A DNA stretch of 64,000 nucleotides from an uncultured Rhizobiaceae bacterium. Its GTDB lineage: Bacteria; Pseudomonadota; Alphaproteobacteria; Rhizobiales; Rhizobiaceae. A program made the translations under genes and the position numbers. Shown here in pieces: positions 52,662 to 62,315 of this stretch. Each line of letters opens with the position of its first letter. Within the stretch, counting starts at the first letter, position 1. The stretch lies in the NCBI GenBank assembly GCA_951813045.1, contig CATOTF010000002.1, forward strand, positions 744,001-808,000, in the 5' to 3' direction. The notes beneath the pieces were generated by a model. That model saw only the letters and a program-made list of their open reading frames with translations, made no database searches and was not told where the DNA came from.

Positions 52662-53102
52662 TTATTCACAAAACTCAGCTTGAGAATACTGAGCGATTGA
52701 TTTTATGCGTTGAACCATCGATTTCAAACCGTTTGCCCGTTGTGGCGTTAAATGTTCCGAAAGGCCAATGGCTTGAAAAATTTCGGTTTCGTCCGTTTCC
52801 AGTATTTCGTCCGGTGTTTTACCTGAAAAAATGAGCAGCGCGATGGCAACCAGGCCTCGAACGATATGGGCGTCCGACATGCCCTGAAAATGAACAAATC
52901 CGTTGTCTGTGAAGCTTTTCAGCCAGACTTGACTAGCGCAGCCTCGAACCTTGTTCTCGTCAACCAGGTCTGATGGATTCAGAGGAGTGAGGCTGTTTCC
53001 AATTTCGATGAGATAACCGTACCTGTCTTCCCAATCTTCAAGAAATGAGAAATTGTCAATTACTTCTTCAAGATTTGTTTCAGCGTTCAGTGGATTTGGC
53101 AT
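52662..53102 (-). CDS. sufE: SufE-family cysteine desulfuration protein
   Basis: A 146-aa sulfur-acceptor protein that takes persulfide from SufS for iron-sulfur cluster assembly. The acceptor is C55 in ENKVRGCASQVWLKS; the N-terminal NFSFLEDWEDRYGYLIEIG and the segment ADAH-like MSDAHIVRGLVAIALLI fit the family. A start 12 codons earlier (53138) is open but adds an unrelated hydrophobic leader. It lies divergent from the kinase gene. Confidence 0.92.
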   Translation of the reverse strand: MPNPLNAETNLEEVIDNFSFLEDWEDRYGYLIEIGNSLTPLNPSDLVDENKVRGCASQVWLKSFTDNGFVHFQGMSDAHIVRGLVAIALLIFSGKTPDEILETDETEIFQAIGLSEHLTPQRANGLKSMVQRIKSIAQYSQAEFCE

Positions 53103-53138
53103 GGATGGGCTTATAATTATCAGCGGTGCAGGTGTCAT

Positions 53139-53446
53139 ACTGCGTTATGAATAGAGATTAAAGCTCGATTTATTACCGTAATTGAATGATCACGCTTGTA
53201 TGGTTTCAAGTGTCTTTTGTCATGCATTGTTAACGACTGAACCTTTGAACCTCAGTTCGATTGCGATTCAAACCGGTGAGGCAAGTCAGGTAATACAACG
53301 TTAACCATAATTGTTAATTTCCAACTCGTATCCAACTTTGGATCGCAATTTCGAAACAAATTATCTCATGTTTAGTTTTCCGTTAAAGCCCTTGTGCAAT
53401 GATAACGGTTATGTGTTGCACGGTGCTCGTGCCATGAGGATTTGTA
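53139..53446. other. Intergenic region between sufE and the histidine kinase (about 308 bases)
   Basis: No supported gene. It is A/T-rich and should hold divergent promoters. If the kinase starts at a TTG or GTG inside its frame, part of its leader lies at the right edge. Confidence 0.45.
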
Positions 53447-55282
53447 TTGCGTTTCTCATTATCAAAGCGACCAGTATTCGGCTCGGTAAATGGATGGATA
53501 AATCCATCAGTTGCTTCTGGTACATATGAATATTTAGATCATGCCAGGTTTATTGGCCTGAATTTGGTGGTCGTAGGCCTTGGGCTTGTTGCTGCTCCAA
53601 TTCCATTGGTATTTGGAAAGGAGTTTGCGGCATCAAGTTTATTATTGGTCAGTTTTGTTGTCATTCCGATGTTGCTGCTCATCTTGGTGTCGCGAACTGC
53701 CAAGCTCGAGCTTGCAAAAACCGCAGCTCTTTTAAGTCTTTCTGTGTTGGTGGCGATTATTATTATCAGCACAGCCGCCCAATCGAATTTTGCGTTGGCG
53801 GCTTTCGCGATTATCCCCGTTGAAGCTGTTTTATGGCGCTGCCGTAAAGCGCATTTCTCCAGTTTAGCTGCCGTTGCTGCTGGGTTGATGCTGGTATTTG
53901 TTACTCCAAACACCGCAATATTATCCTTAGCCGTTGAATTGCCGCCCATCTGGTTATCGATGTTGGCATTGATTTACGCCATCAGTGTTGCCTGGCGAAT
54001 TCAAGCCTCCCGCGATGGTGAAAACGAGCGTTTGGTCAATGAAAATATCAATCTGGCCACGATATCTCAATCTACAACCGACCTCATTACCCGTAATTGC
54101 AGGAACGGGTCGACGTTGTTTGCTTCGCCCGCAGCAAGAGCTCTTACTGGAGTTGGCCCAAAGGAATTGATTGGGGCCGGTTTATTCGAAAAAACGCACC
54201 TTCAAGACCGGATCATTTTTTTAAAGGCAATTTCAGACGCCGTTCACACGGGGCGTAACCAGACTTGTGAAATTAGAATTCGATACAAAGGTGTTGCTGA
54301 TCAACTTTGGAAAAAAACACGGATTGTAATCCGGCTGACTTCAAACATTGAAACGGGTGCAACTGAAGTTATCTGCACCATCCGCGATATATCTTTGGAG
54401 TCTGATCTCAAGGCAGAACTTGAGAAAGTATCAAAACGATCTGACCAATTCAGCCAATCCCAACGGCAGTTTTTGGCTAAAATGAGCCACGAACTAAGAA
54501 CGCCACTAAATGCTGTCGTCGGATTTTCCGATGTGCTGCAACAGGAGCTGTTTGGGAGCTTGCCGCACGAACGGCACCACGAATATGTAAATCTCATTCA
54601 TGAATCCGGTCAGCATTTATTGTGTGTCGTCAATGATTTACTAGATATCTCTCGAATAGAGGCCGGAAAGTATGAGCTGGCTCTTTCTACATTCGATTTT
54701 GATTCTGTTGTAGCCAGCACCATAAATATGCTGCAGCCTTTGGCCGCGAAGAAGTCAATTGAGCTTACCTATGACGTTAATTCGGGTCTGGATGAAATTA
54801 CTGCGGACCGTCGATCCTGCCAACAAATTTTGATCAATTTGGTCACAAACGCAATCAAGTTCTCTCATCACGGTGGCAAGGTTCTTATCAAAGTTAAGCC
54901 ATTTGGCCGCTCGTTCAAAATTCAGGTGCTGGATGAAGGTGTGGGTATCGCGTCTGACTTCCTTCCAAAAATTGGGGAGCCATTTCTGCAAGCGGATACC
55001 GGTAACAGCCGGGAGTTCGAAGGAAGCGGGCTTGGCGTCTCGATTGTGAAGGGGCTGGTTGATCTCCATCACGGTGAATTCAAGATTCAGAGTACCGAAG
55101 GTGCAGGCACAACCGTCACCGTCACGTTGCCTATTCGAACTCGTATTTCAAAACCTATTCCTGGTGAAGCTGCAAACCAATTGGTTCGCTTAGATGAAGC
55201 CATCAAAGAAAAATCCGACACTACCAAACCAGTAACCTCCAGCGTATACAAAGGAGAGAGCCGTGCGCGCTTATCAGCCTGA
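53447..55282 (+). CDS. Membrane sensor histidine kinase (PAS, HisKA, HATPase)
   Basis: A 611-aa frame. Five or six membrane helices lie at residues 35-180, then a PAS-like domain (about 200-320), a HisKA domain with phospho-acceptor H348 in FLAKMSHELRTPLNAVVGFS, and an ATPase domain (NLVTNAIKF, DEGVGIASD, GSGLGVSIVKGL). The H-box and the stretch after it are of the DivJ/PleC/PdhS kind, so it may act on a DivK-like regulator and cell-cycle control; that is inference. The start is uncertain: no ATG precedes the first helix in frame, and TTG 53447 is the earliest option. Its end overlaps the next gene by 20 bases. No response regulator is next to it. Confidence 0.87.
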   Translation: MRFSLSKRPVFGSVNGWINPSVASGTYEYLDHARFIGLNLVVVGLGLVAAPIPLVFGKEFAASSLLLVSFVVIPMLLLILVSRTAKLELAKTAALLSLSVLVAIIIISTAAQSNFALAAFAIIPVEAVLWRCRKAHFSSLAAVAAGLMLVFVTPNTAILSLAVELPPIWLSMLALIYAISVAWRIQASRDGENERLVNENINLATISQSTTDLITRNCRNGSTLFASPAARALTGVGPKELIGAGLFEKTHLQDRIIFLKAISDAVHTGRNQTCEIRIRYKGVADQLWKKTRIVIRLTSNIETGATEVICTIRDISLESDLKAELEKVSKRSDQFSQSQRQFLAKMSHELRTPLNAVVGFSDVLQQELFGSLPHERHHEYVNLIHESGQHLLCVVNDLLDISRIEAGKYELALSTFDFDSVVASTINMLQPLAAKKSIELTYDVNSGLDEITADRRSCQQILINLVTNAIKFSHHGGKVLIKVKPFGRSFKIQVLDEGVGIASDFLPKIGEPFLQADTGNSREFEGSGLGVSIVKGLVDLHHGEFKIQSTEGAGTTVTVTLPIRTRISKPIPGEAANQLVRLDEAIKEKSDTTKPVTSSVYKGESRARLSA

Positions 55283-56039
55283 ACGTCTTAACCAAAATTC
55301 TGCAAAACAAAATTCAGCGGTCGAATTAGTCCAGCGACATCCTGCATTATGTGCAGGTGCTGCAATGTCTGTTGTTGTAATGTCTACGATTTTTATAAAT
55401 GCGGTGTGGTACCAAAATGGAACGCACCCAGCCCCACTCTTCGCTACTCGCACAATTGAGCAAGTCACGCCGATTAAAGAAGAGAAAAAAGTAGTCGCCA
55501 AGGTGACAGAAAACCCAGTTGTAAAAGAGGTTCCCGTTGATGAAACAACCAAGGAACTGCTTCGGGAAGTTCAGACCGCTTTGTCAGTACGGGGATACTA
55601 TCAAGGTAAGCTTGATGGCGTTTACGGTTCTCGAACAAATAGGGCAATTTCCAAATTTCAAAAAGACCATAGTCTTGAAGAAGATGGAAAGGCATCTGTA
55701 CGCCTGTTGACGCAGGTTCTTCTATCGGCTTCGGCAAAACCAGCCGAAGTTCCAGTGCCAAAGAATACTGAATTGGCGCAAAAACCCGGCGTTGAAAAAT
55801 CAACAACTGTCGTGACTTCCAAATCTAAGGAGCCGAAGGCAGATGGCCTTATTGCTCGTATTCAATCTGGATTACGGTCGTATGGTTATGATGATCTGAT
55901 CGTGGACGGACAAATGGGCCAACAGACGGCAACTGCAATCCAGCGCTTTCAACTCGATTATGGAATGAAGATTACCGGCGAACCATCTGACCGGGTCCTC
56001 CAAAAGCTACAGGATATTGGTGCGTACAACCAAGGTTGA
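55263..56039 (+). CDS. Membrane-anchored protein with two peptidoglycan-binding domains
   Basis: A 258-aa protein with a cytoplasmic N-terminus of about 35 residues, one helix (AGAAMSVVVMSTIFINAVWY) and two PG_binding_1 repeats: residues about 95-150 (VQTALSVRGYYQGKLDGVYG) and 195-255 (IQSGLRSYGYDDLIVDGQMG), joined by a Lys/Pro/Thr linker. It probably links the inner membrane with the cell wall. Overlap with the kinase gene (20 bases) and with the DUF1491 gene (one base) implies an operon, so the kinase may sense the envelope. Confidence 0.87.
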   Translation: MRAYQPERLNQNSAKQNSAVELVQRHPALCAGAAMSVVVMSTIFINAVWYQNGTHPAPLFATRTIEQVTPIKEEKKVVAKVTENPVVKEVPVDETTKELLREVQTALSVRGYYQGKLDGVYGSRTNRAISKFQKDHSLEEDGKASVRLLTQVLLSASAKPAEVPVPKNTELAQKPGVEKSTTVVTSKSKEPKADGLIARIQSGLRSYGYDDLIVDGQMGQQTATAIQRFQLDYGMKITGEPSDRVLQKLQDIGAYNQG

Positions 56040-56374
56040 TGCGCGTCACCTCAAACCTTTGGGTGTCTGCCCTAATAAAGCGAGCTCAGTCCGCTGGCGC
56101 ATTTGCCACAATAATTAATAAGGGCGCCAGTGAAGCTGGCGCTATTTTTGTTTGTGTAAATGATATGCAAGGGAAGGTTTCTGTGTTCGGTCCCGCGCCC
56201 CAATCACAGTATGATTCTCAAAGTGTATCGGAGAGAGACTTTGAATGTATCTTGAATGCGGGTTCGGATATTGAGGCTGATGACAGATTGTCTCGCGAAA
56301 AGTCCTTTGATCCTGACATCTGGATTGTCGAAATTGAAGACCGCGAAAGCCGATCGTTCATCGAATTTGGCTAA
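56039..56374 (+). CDS. DUF1491 protein
   Basis: A 111-aa cytoplasmic protein of the alphaproteobacterial DUF1491 family, function unknown. Family marks: LWVSALIKRAQSAGAFATII, the central GPAPQS, and DPDIWIVEIEDRESRSFIE at the end. Its ATG shares a base with the stop of the previous gene (TGATG). Convergent with the DUF2336 gene. Confidence 0.87.
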   Translation: MRVTSNLWVSALIKRAQSAGAFATIINKGASEAGAIFVCVNDMQGKVSVFGPAPQSQYDSQSVSERDFECILNAGSDIEADDRLSREKSFDPDIWIVEIEDRESRSFIEFG

Positions 56375-56398
56375 TATAATTCAATGCCCGCACTCGCA

Positions 56399-57526
56399 TT
56401 AACCAACAAGATGTTCCATATTTCTTTTGACGTCGCTGTTATTTGGAGCAATTGATCCTGTTTGTGGTCTGACAGTTTTCCCGTCTTCCAACTGGGGTTG
56501 ATGAACGGATGTCGAAAGATCTTTACTTGCTTTTGGCCATTGATCGATTGCCTGTTGACAGGTGTTGGATTTCAATTTTGCGTAAACTCGAATTGCACGC
56601 ATAGCGTTCTTCACAGATAACCCTATAGCTGGGTGCACCATGAGCTGTATCCGGTTTGACAATGAAGAATCCACGTCAGCGGCCTTCATTACAACTGCCA
56701 ATGTGTCACCGGAATCATCCTGCAACACCCGATAGGCCGTCTCCAGTGAAATGCCGAATCGCTTTTGAATCAATACTGCCATTGCTTGATGGCTTCTGCT
56801 CCGCGCGACTTTTTCAAATGCGTCTGCAAAGTTAAATGCAACAGATGATAAGTCTTCACTTTTACCGGGTAACCTATCCAACCGACCGCCACGAGCGGCA
56901 GCCTTAAGGAGGCTGTTTTCCAAGGCCGATCGCTTTGCCGTTTGTTTTGCCGGTATCTCAACCGCAGGGCTCTTTGCCTCAACAGATGACTGATTGAGAG
57001 GGCGTGACTCTATTTTATGGAAAAGTGCTTCGGCGCTACGATGCTGGTCGTTATTCGCGAGATTAACGTTACCAGATAAGTTCTGTTGTACCGTACCCAC
57101 GGAAAATTCACCCAACCGCCTGGTTACACTGGGTCCGATATCCCGCCGTTTGGCAATTACGGCGGCATACTGCGCACCATGGTTCTCAATAATCTGTAAC
57201 AATTGTAATTGACCAAGTGCCGTTGAATGCTCCAAAATTGGCATCGAAACTGAAAGGGGTTCCATAGCCAAGTAAAGCGCAATTGCACGAGGCGTATCTG
57301 TACATCTGGAAAGAGCACGAGCGAGCACCTGTTTTGTTCCGTGCCCAACTTCGTCAATTAGAAGATAAAAAGCTTCCTTGAATTGGTCGACAGCCAGCCG
57401 AGATGGGCTGTCCACGTCGCAAAACCGGTTTGTGGCTAATAATAATAGGTCATCTCGTGTGTCAGCTTGCGCCCGAGGCGCACTGAACCTGTCAAGGTGG
57501 GTGTTTTCTTTATGTCCAGCCAGCAT
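56399..57526 (-). CDS. DUF2336 protein
   Basis: A 375-aa helical-repeat protein of the DUF2336 family, common in Alphaproteobacteria and of unknown role. The repeat-like part runs from RDDLLLLATNRFCDVDSPSR to about residue 330 with short paired helices (ALALYLAMEPLSVSMPIL-like). No membrane segment. The last 40 residues are polar and probably disordered. It stands alone between convergent DUF1491 and the DUF1254 gene. Confidence 0.8.
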   Translation of the reverse strand: MLAGHKENTHLDRFSAPRAQADTRDDLLLLATNRFCDVDSPSRLAVDQFKEAFYLLIDEVGHGTKQVLARALSRCTDTPRAIALYLAMEPLSVSMPILEHSTALGQLQLLQIIENHGAQYAAVIAKRRDIGPSVTRRLGEFSVGTVQQNLSGNVNLANNDQHRSAEALFHKIESRPLNQSSVEAKSPAVEIPAKQTAKRSALENSLLKAAARGGRLDRLPGKSEDLSSVAFNFADAFEKVARSRSHQAMAVLIQKRFGISLETAYRVLQDDSGDTLAVVMKAADVDSSLSNRIQLMVHPAIGLSVKNAMRAIRVYAKLKSNTCQQAIDQWPKASKDLSTSVHQPQLEDGKTVRPQTGSIAPNNSDVKRNMEHLVG

Positions 57527-57697
57527 CGCCCGTGGTCCGTAGCATCAACGTTGACTACATTATGGACCACGAGGTCTTAGCAACCTGTTAACCATAACCA
57601 GTAGAAGTTTGTGATTAAGATCTGAGGATTTCTTTTGGTGAGCCACAATAGGGTTTATTGAACCAATGTCGGACATGAGAGGGACCGGAGATTTCTG

Positions 57698-58270
57698 TCA
57701 ACCTATGGTTTTCTCAATATCAAATCGTTCGCATCGGGAATCACGCAAAAACCTTTCCGTTTCGTTTGCCCAGCTTTCATCTTCCTGAAGCGCTCTAATC
57801 AAAATGAATCCCTGGCGCGCGGTGGATTCGACCAACACCGCCTGCTTGACTTCCTGAGGGGGGGATTTTCGAATTTGCGCCATCTGGACTGGGTTGACTA
57901 CAATCAACTGTAGTTGACGCTCAACAGCGGTTCTGTCGTTGAAACTATAGACATTCTGGCCACGCCTGTCGAAAATTGCGACAGACCAATATGGCAGATT
58001 ACCTTGCGCTGATACATGAACGGGTGCTTCGTCTAAATTGAACCTACAAGCGGCAACACCAAATGCCGGGTCCGCTAGGGGTATGAGGTCTTGTTTCACA
58101 CCAGGTTGTGAAATAACGGAAAACGACCACGGCTCACCAATATTGGCGAGTTTCGCCCAGGAATCTTTTGTAGCGTAGGAAGGGATAAGCAAAATAATCA
58201 GGATGTGAATGATACCGGAAAGTGTTATCACCATCGCCGTGCCGTAAATAAGTCTTCTTACCATCAGCAC
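57698..58270 (-). CDS. DUF1254-type membrane-anchored protein
   Basis: A 190-aa protein with one N-terminal helix (MVITLSGIIHILIILLIP) and an exported domain resembling DUF1254. Segments: NIGEPWSFSVISQPGVKQDL, DPAFGVAACRFNLDEAPVHV, and YWSVAIFDRRGQNVYSFND. In Rhizobiales it pairs with a DUF1214 protein, which here lies upstream and overlaps by 7 bases. The function is unknown; a joint envelope role is inferred. Confidence 0.8.
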   Translation of the reverse strand: MLMVRRLIYGTAMVITLSGIIHILIILLIPSYATKDSWAKLANIGEPWSFSVISQPGVKQDLIPLADPAFGVAACRFNLDEAPVHVSAQGNLPYWSVAIFDRRGQNVYSFNDRTAVERQLQLIVVNPVQMAQIRKSPPQEVKQAVLVESTARQGFILIRALQEDESWANETERFLRDSRCERFDIEKTIG

Positions 58271-58836
58271 CTCACAAGTAGGATTGATGGCATTTGTGTA
58301 TCCACGATTCCGGTTCCGCTGGTAATCGGGGAATCATACAAACGAAGGACAAACTTGAACTCACCGGACCCCACGATCTCTAGCCAGTTTTCCGTTGTGG
58401 ATTGGGGGCCGGCAAAAATTGAAAAACTGCCGTTTGATAGTCGTAGAAGATTTCTCGAATAAATGGCGCTTGGCAGGCCTGCGGTAGAATTCACTACATT
58501 TCCGTTGAGTTCGTGGGCCGTGAGTGTCCAAAAACGTGCTGGCGGAGTTTGACCGTCAAGTCGATATAAACACTCGCGTTTTAGAGGCTTACCATCGTTG
58601 TCGAGTTGCGCATGGAATGCAATCCCTTCTGCTGCTCCAAGCGGTACATCTCCAATAGCGGCCACTCTGGCTTTGGAATAGGGGTCGGCATCAACACTGC
58701 CTTCCGAGGGCCACGATGTCCACACCCCAATCTGCAAAGTCCCAAGCCCATTGTTTTGCAGTGATGCCCACGCCAGAAAACCGCCCAGCCCCAGGCTGAT
58801 CACGATAACGGCCAACATCTCCACAAACGCGCGCAA
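58264..58836 (-). CDS. DUF1214-type membrane-anchored protein
   Basis: A 190-aa protein with an N-terminal helix (MLAVIVISLGLGGFLAW) and a DUF1214 beta-sandwich domain: DADPYSKARVAAIGDVPLGA, YRLDGQTPPARFWTLTAHE, NWLEIVGSGEFKFVLRLYDS. It precedes its DUF1254 partner on the same transcript. In other DUF1254/DUF1214 proteins the two domains are fused; here they are separate. Confidence 0.83.
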   Translation of the reverse strand: MRAFVEMLAVIVISLGLGGFLAWASLQNNGLGTLQIGVWTSWPSEGSVDADPYSKARVAAIGDVPLGAAEGIAFHAQLDNDGKPLKRECLYRLDGQTPPARFWTLTAHELNGNVVNSTAGLPSAIYSRNLLRLSNGSFSIFAGPQSTTENWLEIVGSGEFKFVLRLYDSPITSGTGIVDTQMPSILLVRC

Positions 58837-58881
58837 GAACCTATCTCGACGATAAAATTGAAATATCGAACTTATATTTGT

Positions 58882-61065
58882 TCATTGTGTTTGAGAAGTG
58901 TTCGTAGAGGCATCAGCAACTGTATCGTTGGCTTTTGTATCTCCCGAAACGGTCAACGGTTTCAACGCTGGGGCGTTACGTAAATCAATTTCGAGGCGGC
59001 GTAAAATCGTGACGCTCTCTACAGACAATGGTTTTTGGCGAACGACGCTGACGGGCGCATCCGCCGGTCTATCTGAATCAACTTCTTTTGGTGCCGCAAT
59101 TTCGATTGGTTTTTCCTCTTCAACGAAGGGAAGGGCGCGCAGATCAATATTTTGATGCGCATAGGTCATAAACTTTTTCCAAGTCATTGCCGGCAATCGT
59201 CCGCCAGTCAGGCGTTTGGTTGGGCCATAATTGTCATTACCAAACCAAACGGCAGCAACATAATTTCCGGTGTATCCCACGAACCATGCATCTCGATACG
59301 ATTGAGTGGTGCCTGTTTTACCAGCGGTTTTTATGCCGTCAAGTTTCGCCCTTCTGCCTGTTCCCCATTCTGGAACTTGCGAAAGCATCACGTTCATGGA
59401 TTGCGTTGCTTTTTCCGACAGGACGCGCGTAGGTTTTGTTCCGTCTTTCCGGAAATCAAACAAAACATTGCCGCTAGTATCCGTGATCTGAGTAATGGTG
59501 TGACGATTGGTGGTCTCACCACCAGACATGAACACGCCATAACCCGTGGCTTGCTCAAGCACAGTCATTTCGTTTGTGCCCAGCGGCATGGCTGGTTCCG
59601 CAGTTAGTGGGGAATCTATCCCCATAGCTTCTGCAAGTCGCACGATGGGGCCTCGCCCGATTTTTTGTGCAACACGAACCGGTACGGTATTGATGGATTT
59701 CACCAAAGCAGTTGTCATTGTAACAGTGCCAAAACGGCGGTTATTATAGTTCTTAGGAGACCAGTTTCCGATCCGTATGGCTCCGCCACTTACCTTCGTG
59801 AGAGGTTCATAGCCCTTTTCCATGGCATAGGCGTAAACGTAGGGTTTGAAAGTAGATCCTGGCTGACGTTGAGCGCGAGTGGCGCGATTGTATTGGCTTT
59901 CACCATAGTCTCTTCCACCAACAAGCGCACGTAATTGACCACCATGTTCAATAACTGCCATAGCGGCCTGATTAGCCCGGTAGTCTTCACCGTATTGGCG
60001 TAAATGTGAAAGAACCGCATCTTCTGCGGCCGTTTGCAGGCTGGGGTCGAGTGTTGTTTTCGCAATCAAGGTATTTGTCGGCATGCCTGCCGCAAGATCC
60101 TTGACCTTCTCAAACGCATAATCGAGGAAATAATCCGGTGACTCAAGTTTCGCGCGCTCTATAACACTTGCGGGCCGACGGCGGGCATGAATTACCTGAC
60201 CTTCGGTCATGAAGGTTGCTTGCACCATGTTTGTGAGCACTTCATTTGCGCGCGCGCGAGCAGCAGGAAGGTTAATGTGTGGCGCGTATTTGGCGGGGGC
60301 TTTGTAAAGCCCAGCCATCATGGCTGCTTCGGCCAAATTGACGTCTTTGATATTCTTATTGAAATAAAATTCTGCAGCCGCTGCTGCGCCGAACGCCCCG
60401 CCGCCCATATAGGCGCGGTCAAGGTAAAGTTTCAGAATTTCCTTTTTTGATAGGTTATATTCCAGCCAAAGTGACAGGAAAGCTTCCTTGATCTTCCGTT
60501 CCAAAGTTCGTTCGTTTGTCAAAAACAGGTTTTTTGCAAGCTGTTGTGTGATCGTAGAACCACCCTGAACCACAGAGTTTGCCCGCGCGTTTTCCACCAT
60601 AGCGCGAACAAGGCCTAGGAAGTCTATTCCGATGTGTTCGAAAAACCTGCGGTCTTCAGTCGCCAGCACGGCTTTAATGAAGTGATCTGGAAGCGCATCG
60701 ACCGGTTCTGCGTCATTGTGCAAAACACCTCTTCTGCCTATTTCATTTCCAAACCGATCCAGAAATGTAACAGAATATTTCTGATTGGCACGCCAGTTCT
60801 TGTCGGTTTCCTCAAACGCTGGCTTTGCCAATGCCAGCATAAGGAGAGCACCGAAGACACCAAGCGTAAGGCCCTCGCAAGCGAGTTCGATAACACCTTT
60901 TTTAAACCCATAAACTCGAAACCGACGGAAGAATATTGTGAGAGATTCCCAGGTTTCGCCACCCGATGACTTGAACTTATACATGGCATCATCGACCCAG
61001 GAATCAACACCCATCAGCCAGTTTGACAGGCTCCATTTTCGTCTGGGTGCATAGGGGTCACGCAT
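58882..61065 (-). CDS. Penicillin-binding protein 1A (transglycosylase/transpeptidase)
   Basis: A 727-aa class A PBP that polymerises and cross-links peptidoglycan. A cytoplasmic lead of about 65 residues and one helix precede the GT51 domain, with catalytic Glu in AVLATEDRRFFEHIGID and the QGGSTITQQLAKNLFL motif. The transpeptidase domain has S404 in QPGSTFKPYVYAY, a SxN-type KSINTVPV, and AGKTGTTQSYRDAWFVGYT. The C-terminal 90 residues are polar and low in order. It lies upstream of the DUF1214/DUF1254 pair on the same strand (45 bases between), so all three may be co-transcribed. Confidence 0.93.
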   Translation of the reverse strand: MRDPYAPRRKWSLSNWLMGVDSWVDDAMYKFKSSGGETWESLTIFFRRFRVYGFKKGVIELACEGLTLGVFGALLMLALAKPAFEETDKNWRANQKYSVTFLDRFGNEIGRRGVLHNDAEPVDALPDHFIKAVLATEDRRFFEHIGIDFLGLVRAMVENARANSVVQGGSTITQQLAKNLFLTNERTLERKIKEAFLSLWLEYNLSKKEILKLYLDRAYMGGGAFGAAAAAEFYFNKNIKDVNLAEAAMMAGLYKAPAKYAPHINLPAARARANEVLTNMVQATFMTEGQVIHARRRPASVIERAKLESPDYFLDYAFEKVKDLAAGMPTNTLIAKTTLDPSLQTAAEDAVLSHLRQYGEDYRANQAAMAVIEHGGQLRALVGGRDYGESQYNRATRAQRQPGSTFKPYVYAYAMEKGYEPLTKVSGGAIRIGNWSPKNYNNRRFGTVTMTTALVKSINTVPVRVAQKIGRGPIVRLAEAMGIDSPLTAEPAMPLGTNEMTVLEQATGYGVFMSGGETTNRHTITQITDTSGNVLFDFRKDGTKPTRVLSEKATQSMNVMLSQVPEWGTGRRAKLDGIKTAGKTGTTQSYRDAWFVGYTGNYVAAVWFGNDNYGPTKRLTGGRLPAMTWKKFMTYAHQNIDLRALPFVEEEKPIEIAAPKEVDSDRPADAPVSVVRQKPLSVESVTILRRLEIDLRNAPALKPLTVSGDTKANDTVADASTNTSQTQ

Positions 61066-61211
61066 TGGTTTTATGCTGTCTCCGCATCATGATTGTGGTT
61101 TAAGAGCAAATATGCTGATTAAGCATTAAGTGGAGTTTACCGCACTTAAGTTATTTTCTACCATTTAGGCCTGTTCGGCAAGTAATTGACCTGACGTTTG
61201 GACATATTAAA

Positions 61212-61652
61212 GTGAACATTGAAAGCGTTCCCTTCTGGCAGATAAAATCTTTGGCTGAAATGACTGCCCAAGAGTGGGAGTCTTTATGTGACGGTTGTGG
61301 CCGCTGTTGTCTCAATAAGTTGGAAGATTGGGATACCGGAGAAATTCATTTTACCAATGTGGCTTGTACATTGTTCGATGGTAACTCCTGCCGTTGTAAA
61401 GACTATGAAAACCGTTTTAACACGGTTCCCGACTGCATTAAGCTCGAACCATGCGATATCAAGAGCTACCCGTGGCTCCCACAAACCTGCGCCTATCGGC
61501 GGTTGGACGAAGGCAAAGAATTGCCCGATTGGCACCCCCTGATTACCGGTGACCCCCAATCTGTCCATAAAGCAAAGATCAGTGTTCAAGGCCGCACAAT
61601 TCCCGAAGATGGGTTAAGTGTTGAAGAATGGGAAGACCATTTAATGGACTGA
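61212..61652 (+). CDS. YcgN-type cysteine cluster protein (UPF0260)
   Basis: A 146-aa protein with the metal-ligand-like pattern CDGCGRCCLNK near residue 28 and further Cys in CRCKDYENRF and TCAYRRLDEGKELPDWHPL. Family function unknown; an iron-sulfur or zinc role is inferred from the Cys spacing. The start at 61212 is GTG (reads GTGAACATTGAAAGC); no in-frame ATG precedes the domain. Confidence 0.88.
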   Translation: MNIESVPFWQIKSLAEMTAQEWESLCDGCGRCCLNKLEDWDTGEIHFTNVACTLFDGNSCRCKDYENRFNTVPDCIKLEPCDIKSYPWLPQTCAYRRLDEGKELPDWHPLITGDPQSVHKAKISVQGRTIPEDGLSVEEWEDHLMD

Positions 61653-61805
61653 CAAAGGAATAATTTCCAAAAATAGGAAAAATGTCCTTGACGCCGTGAC
61701 GGTCCTCGTGTAGTCTGCAGACACAATCGGAGAAATGGGCACATCGGCGGTGATAACGCCAGGTGCATGGCCGATCTATCTATCGTCTTTATCCAACTAT
61801 GAACT

Positions 61806-62315
61806 TTGAGAAGTGGAACTCCCTTGGGCGAAAAGGCCGATAGGAAGTGGGCGGGTTTGCGCCTGCTGTTTGAAACCTGGGGGGCGCCATTAAATCTGCT
61901 TTGGCAAGTTAGTGACGTAACATTGGAACAAATCGAACGGCGTTCCGTCACGGAAAGGTGGAAAACGAATGTGGCATCGGTCGCATTGCACGCCTCGGTT
62001 GTTCATTCATTCGAGGAACAGCTTGAGCGCATAACCGACCCCGGTAACGGTCTGGATGAAGAGAAACGTACCAGGGCGCTTTCGATGCTTGCCAAGGGTT
62101 TGGAGCCATTGGTTGCGCTGGCCGAGAAATTACGCCTGCAACCAGGTAGCCGTATCTCGGAGCCGCAAGACAAAAAACACAAAATGCACAATATCCAGCG
62201 GGACCAGGTAAACCATGAGGCTAGCGCCGAGCAAGACGCAAATCGAACTGCGGAACTCGACCGACAAATCGAGGCGCTCATTGAAGGCCTTGCACAAGAA
62301 GGGGAATTTGAATGA
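61806..62315 (+). CDS. Small-terminase-like protein at the start of a GTA-type cluster
   Basis: A 169-aa helical protein without strong marks. Position directly before the large terminase is that of the small terminase (g1) in GTA clusters of Alphaproteobacteria; the family resemblance is weak by eye. Segments: KWAGLRLLFETWGAPLNLLW and EEKRTRALSMLAKGLEPLVA, then a charged tail. The start is uncertain: TTG 61806 and TTG 61824 are in frame, and there is no ATG before the conserved part. Confidence 0.6.
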   Translation: MRSGTPLGEKADRKWAGLRLLFETWGAPLNLLWQVSDVTLEQIERRSVTERWKTNVASVALHASVVHSFEEQLERITDPGNGLDEEKRTRALSMLAKGLEPLVALAEKLRLQPGSRISEPQDKKHKMHNIQRDQVNHEASAEQDANRTAELDRQIEALIEGLAQEGEFE

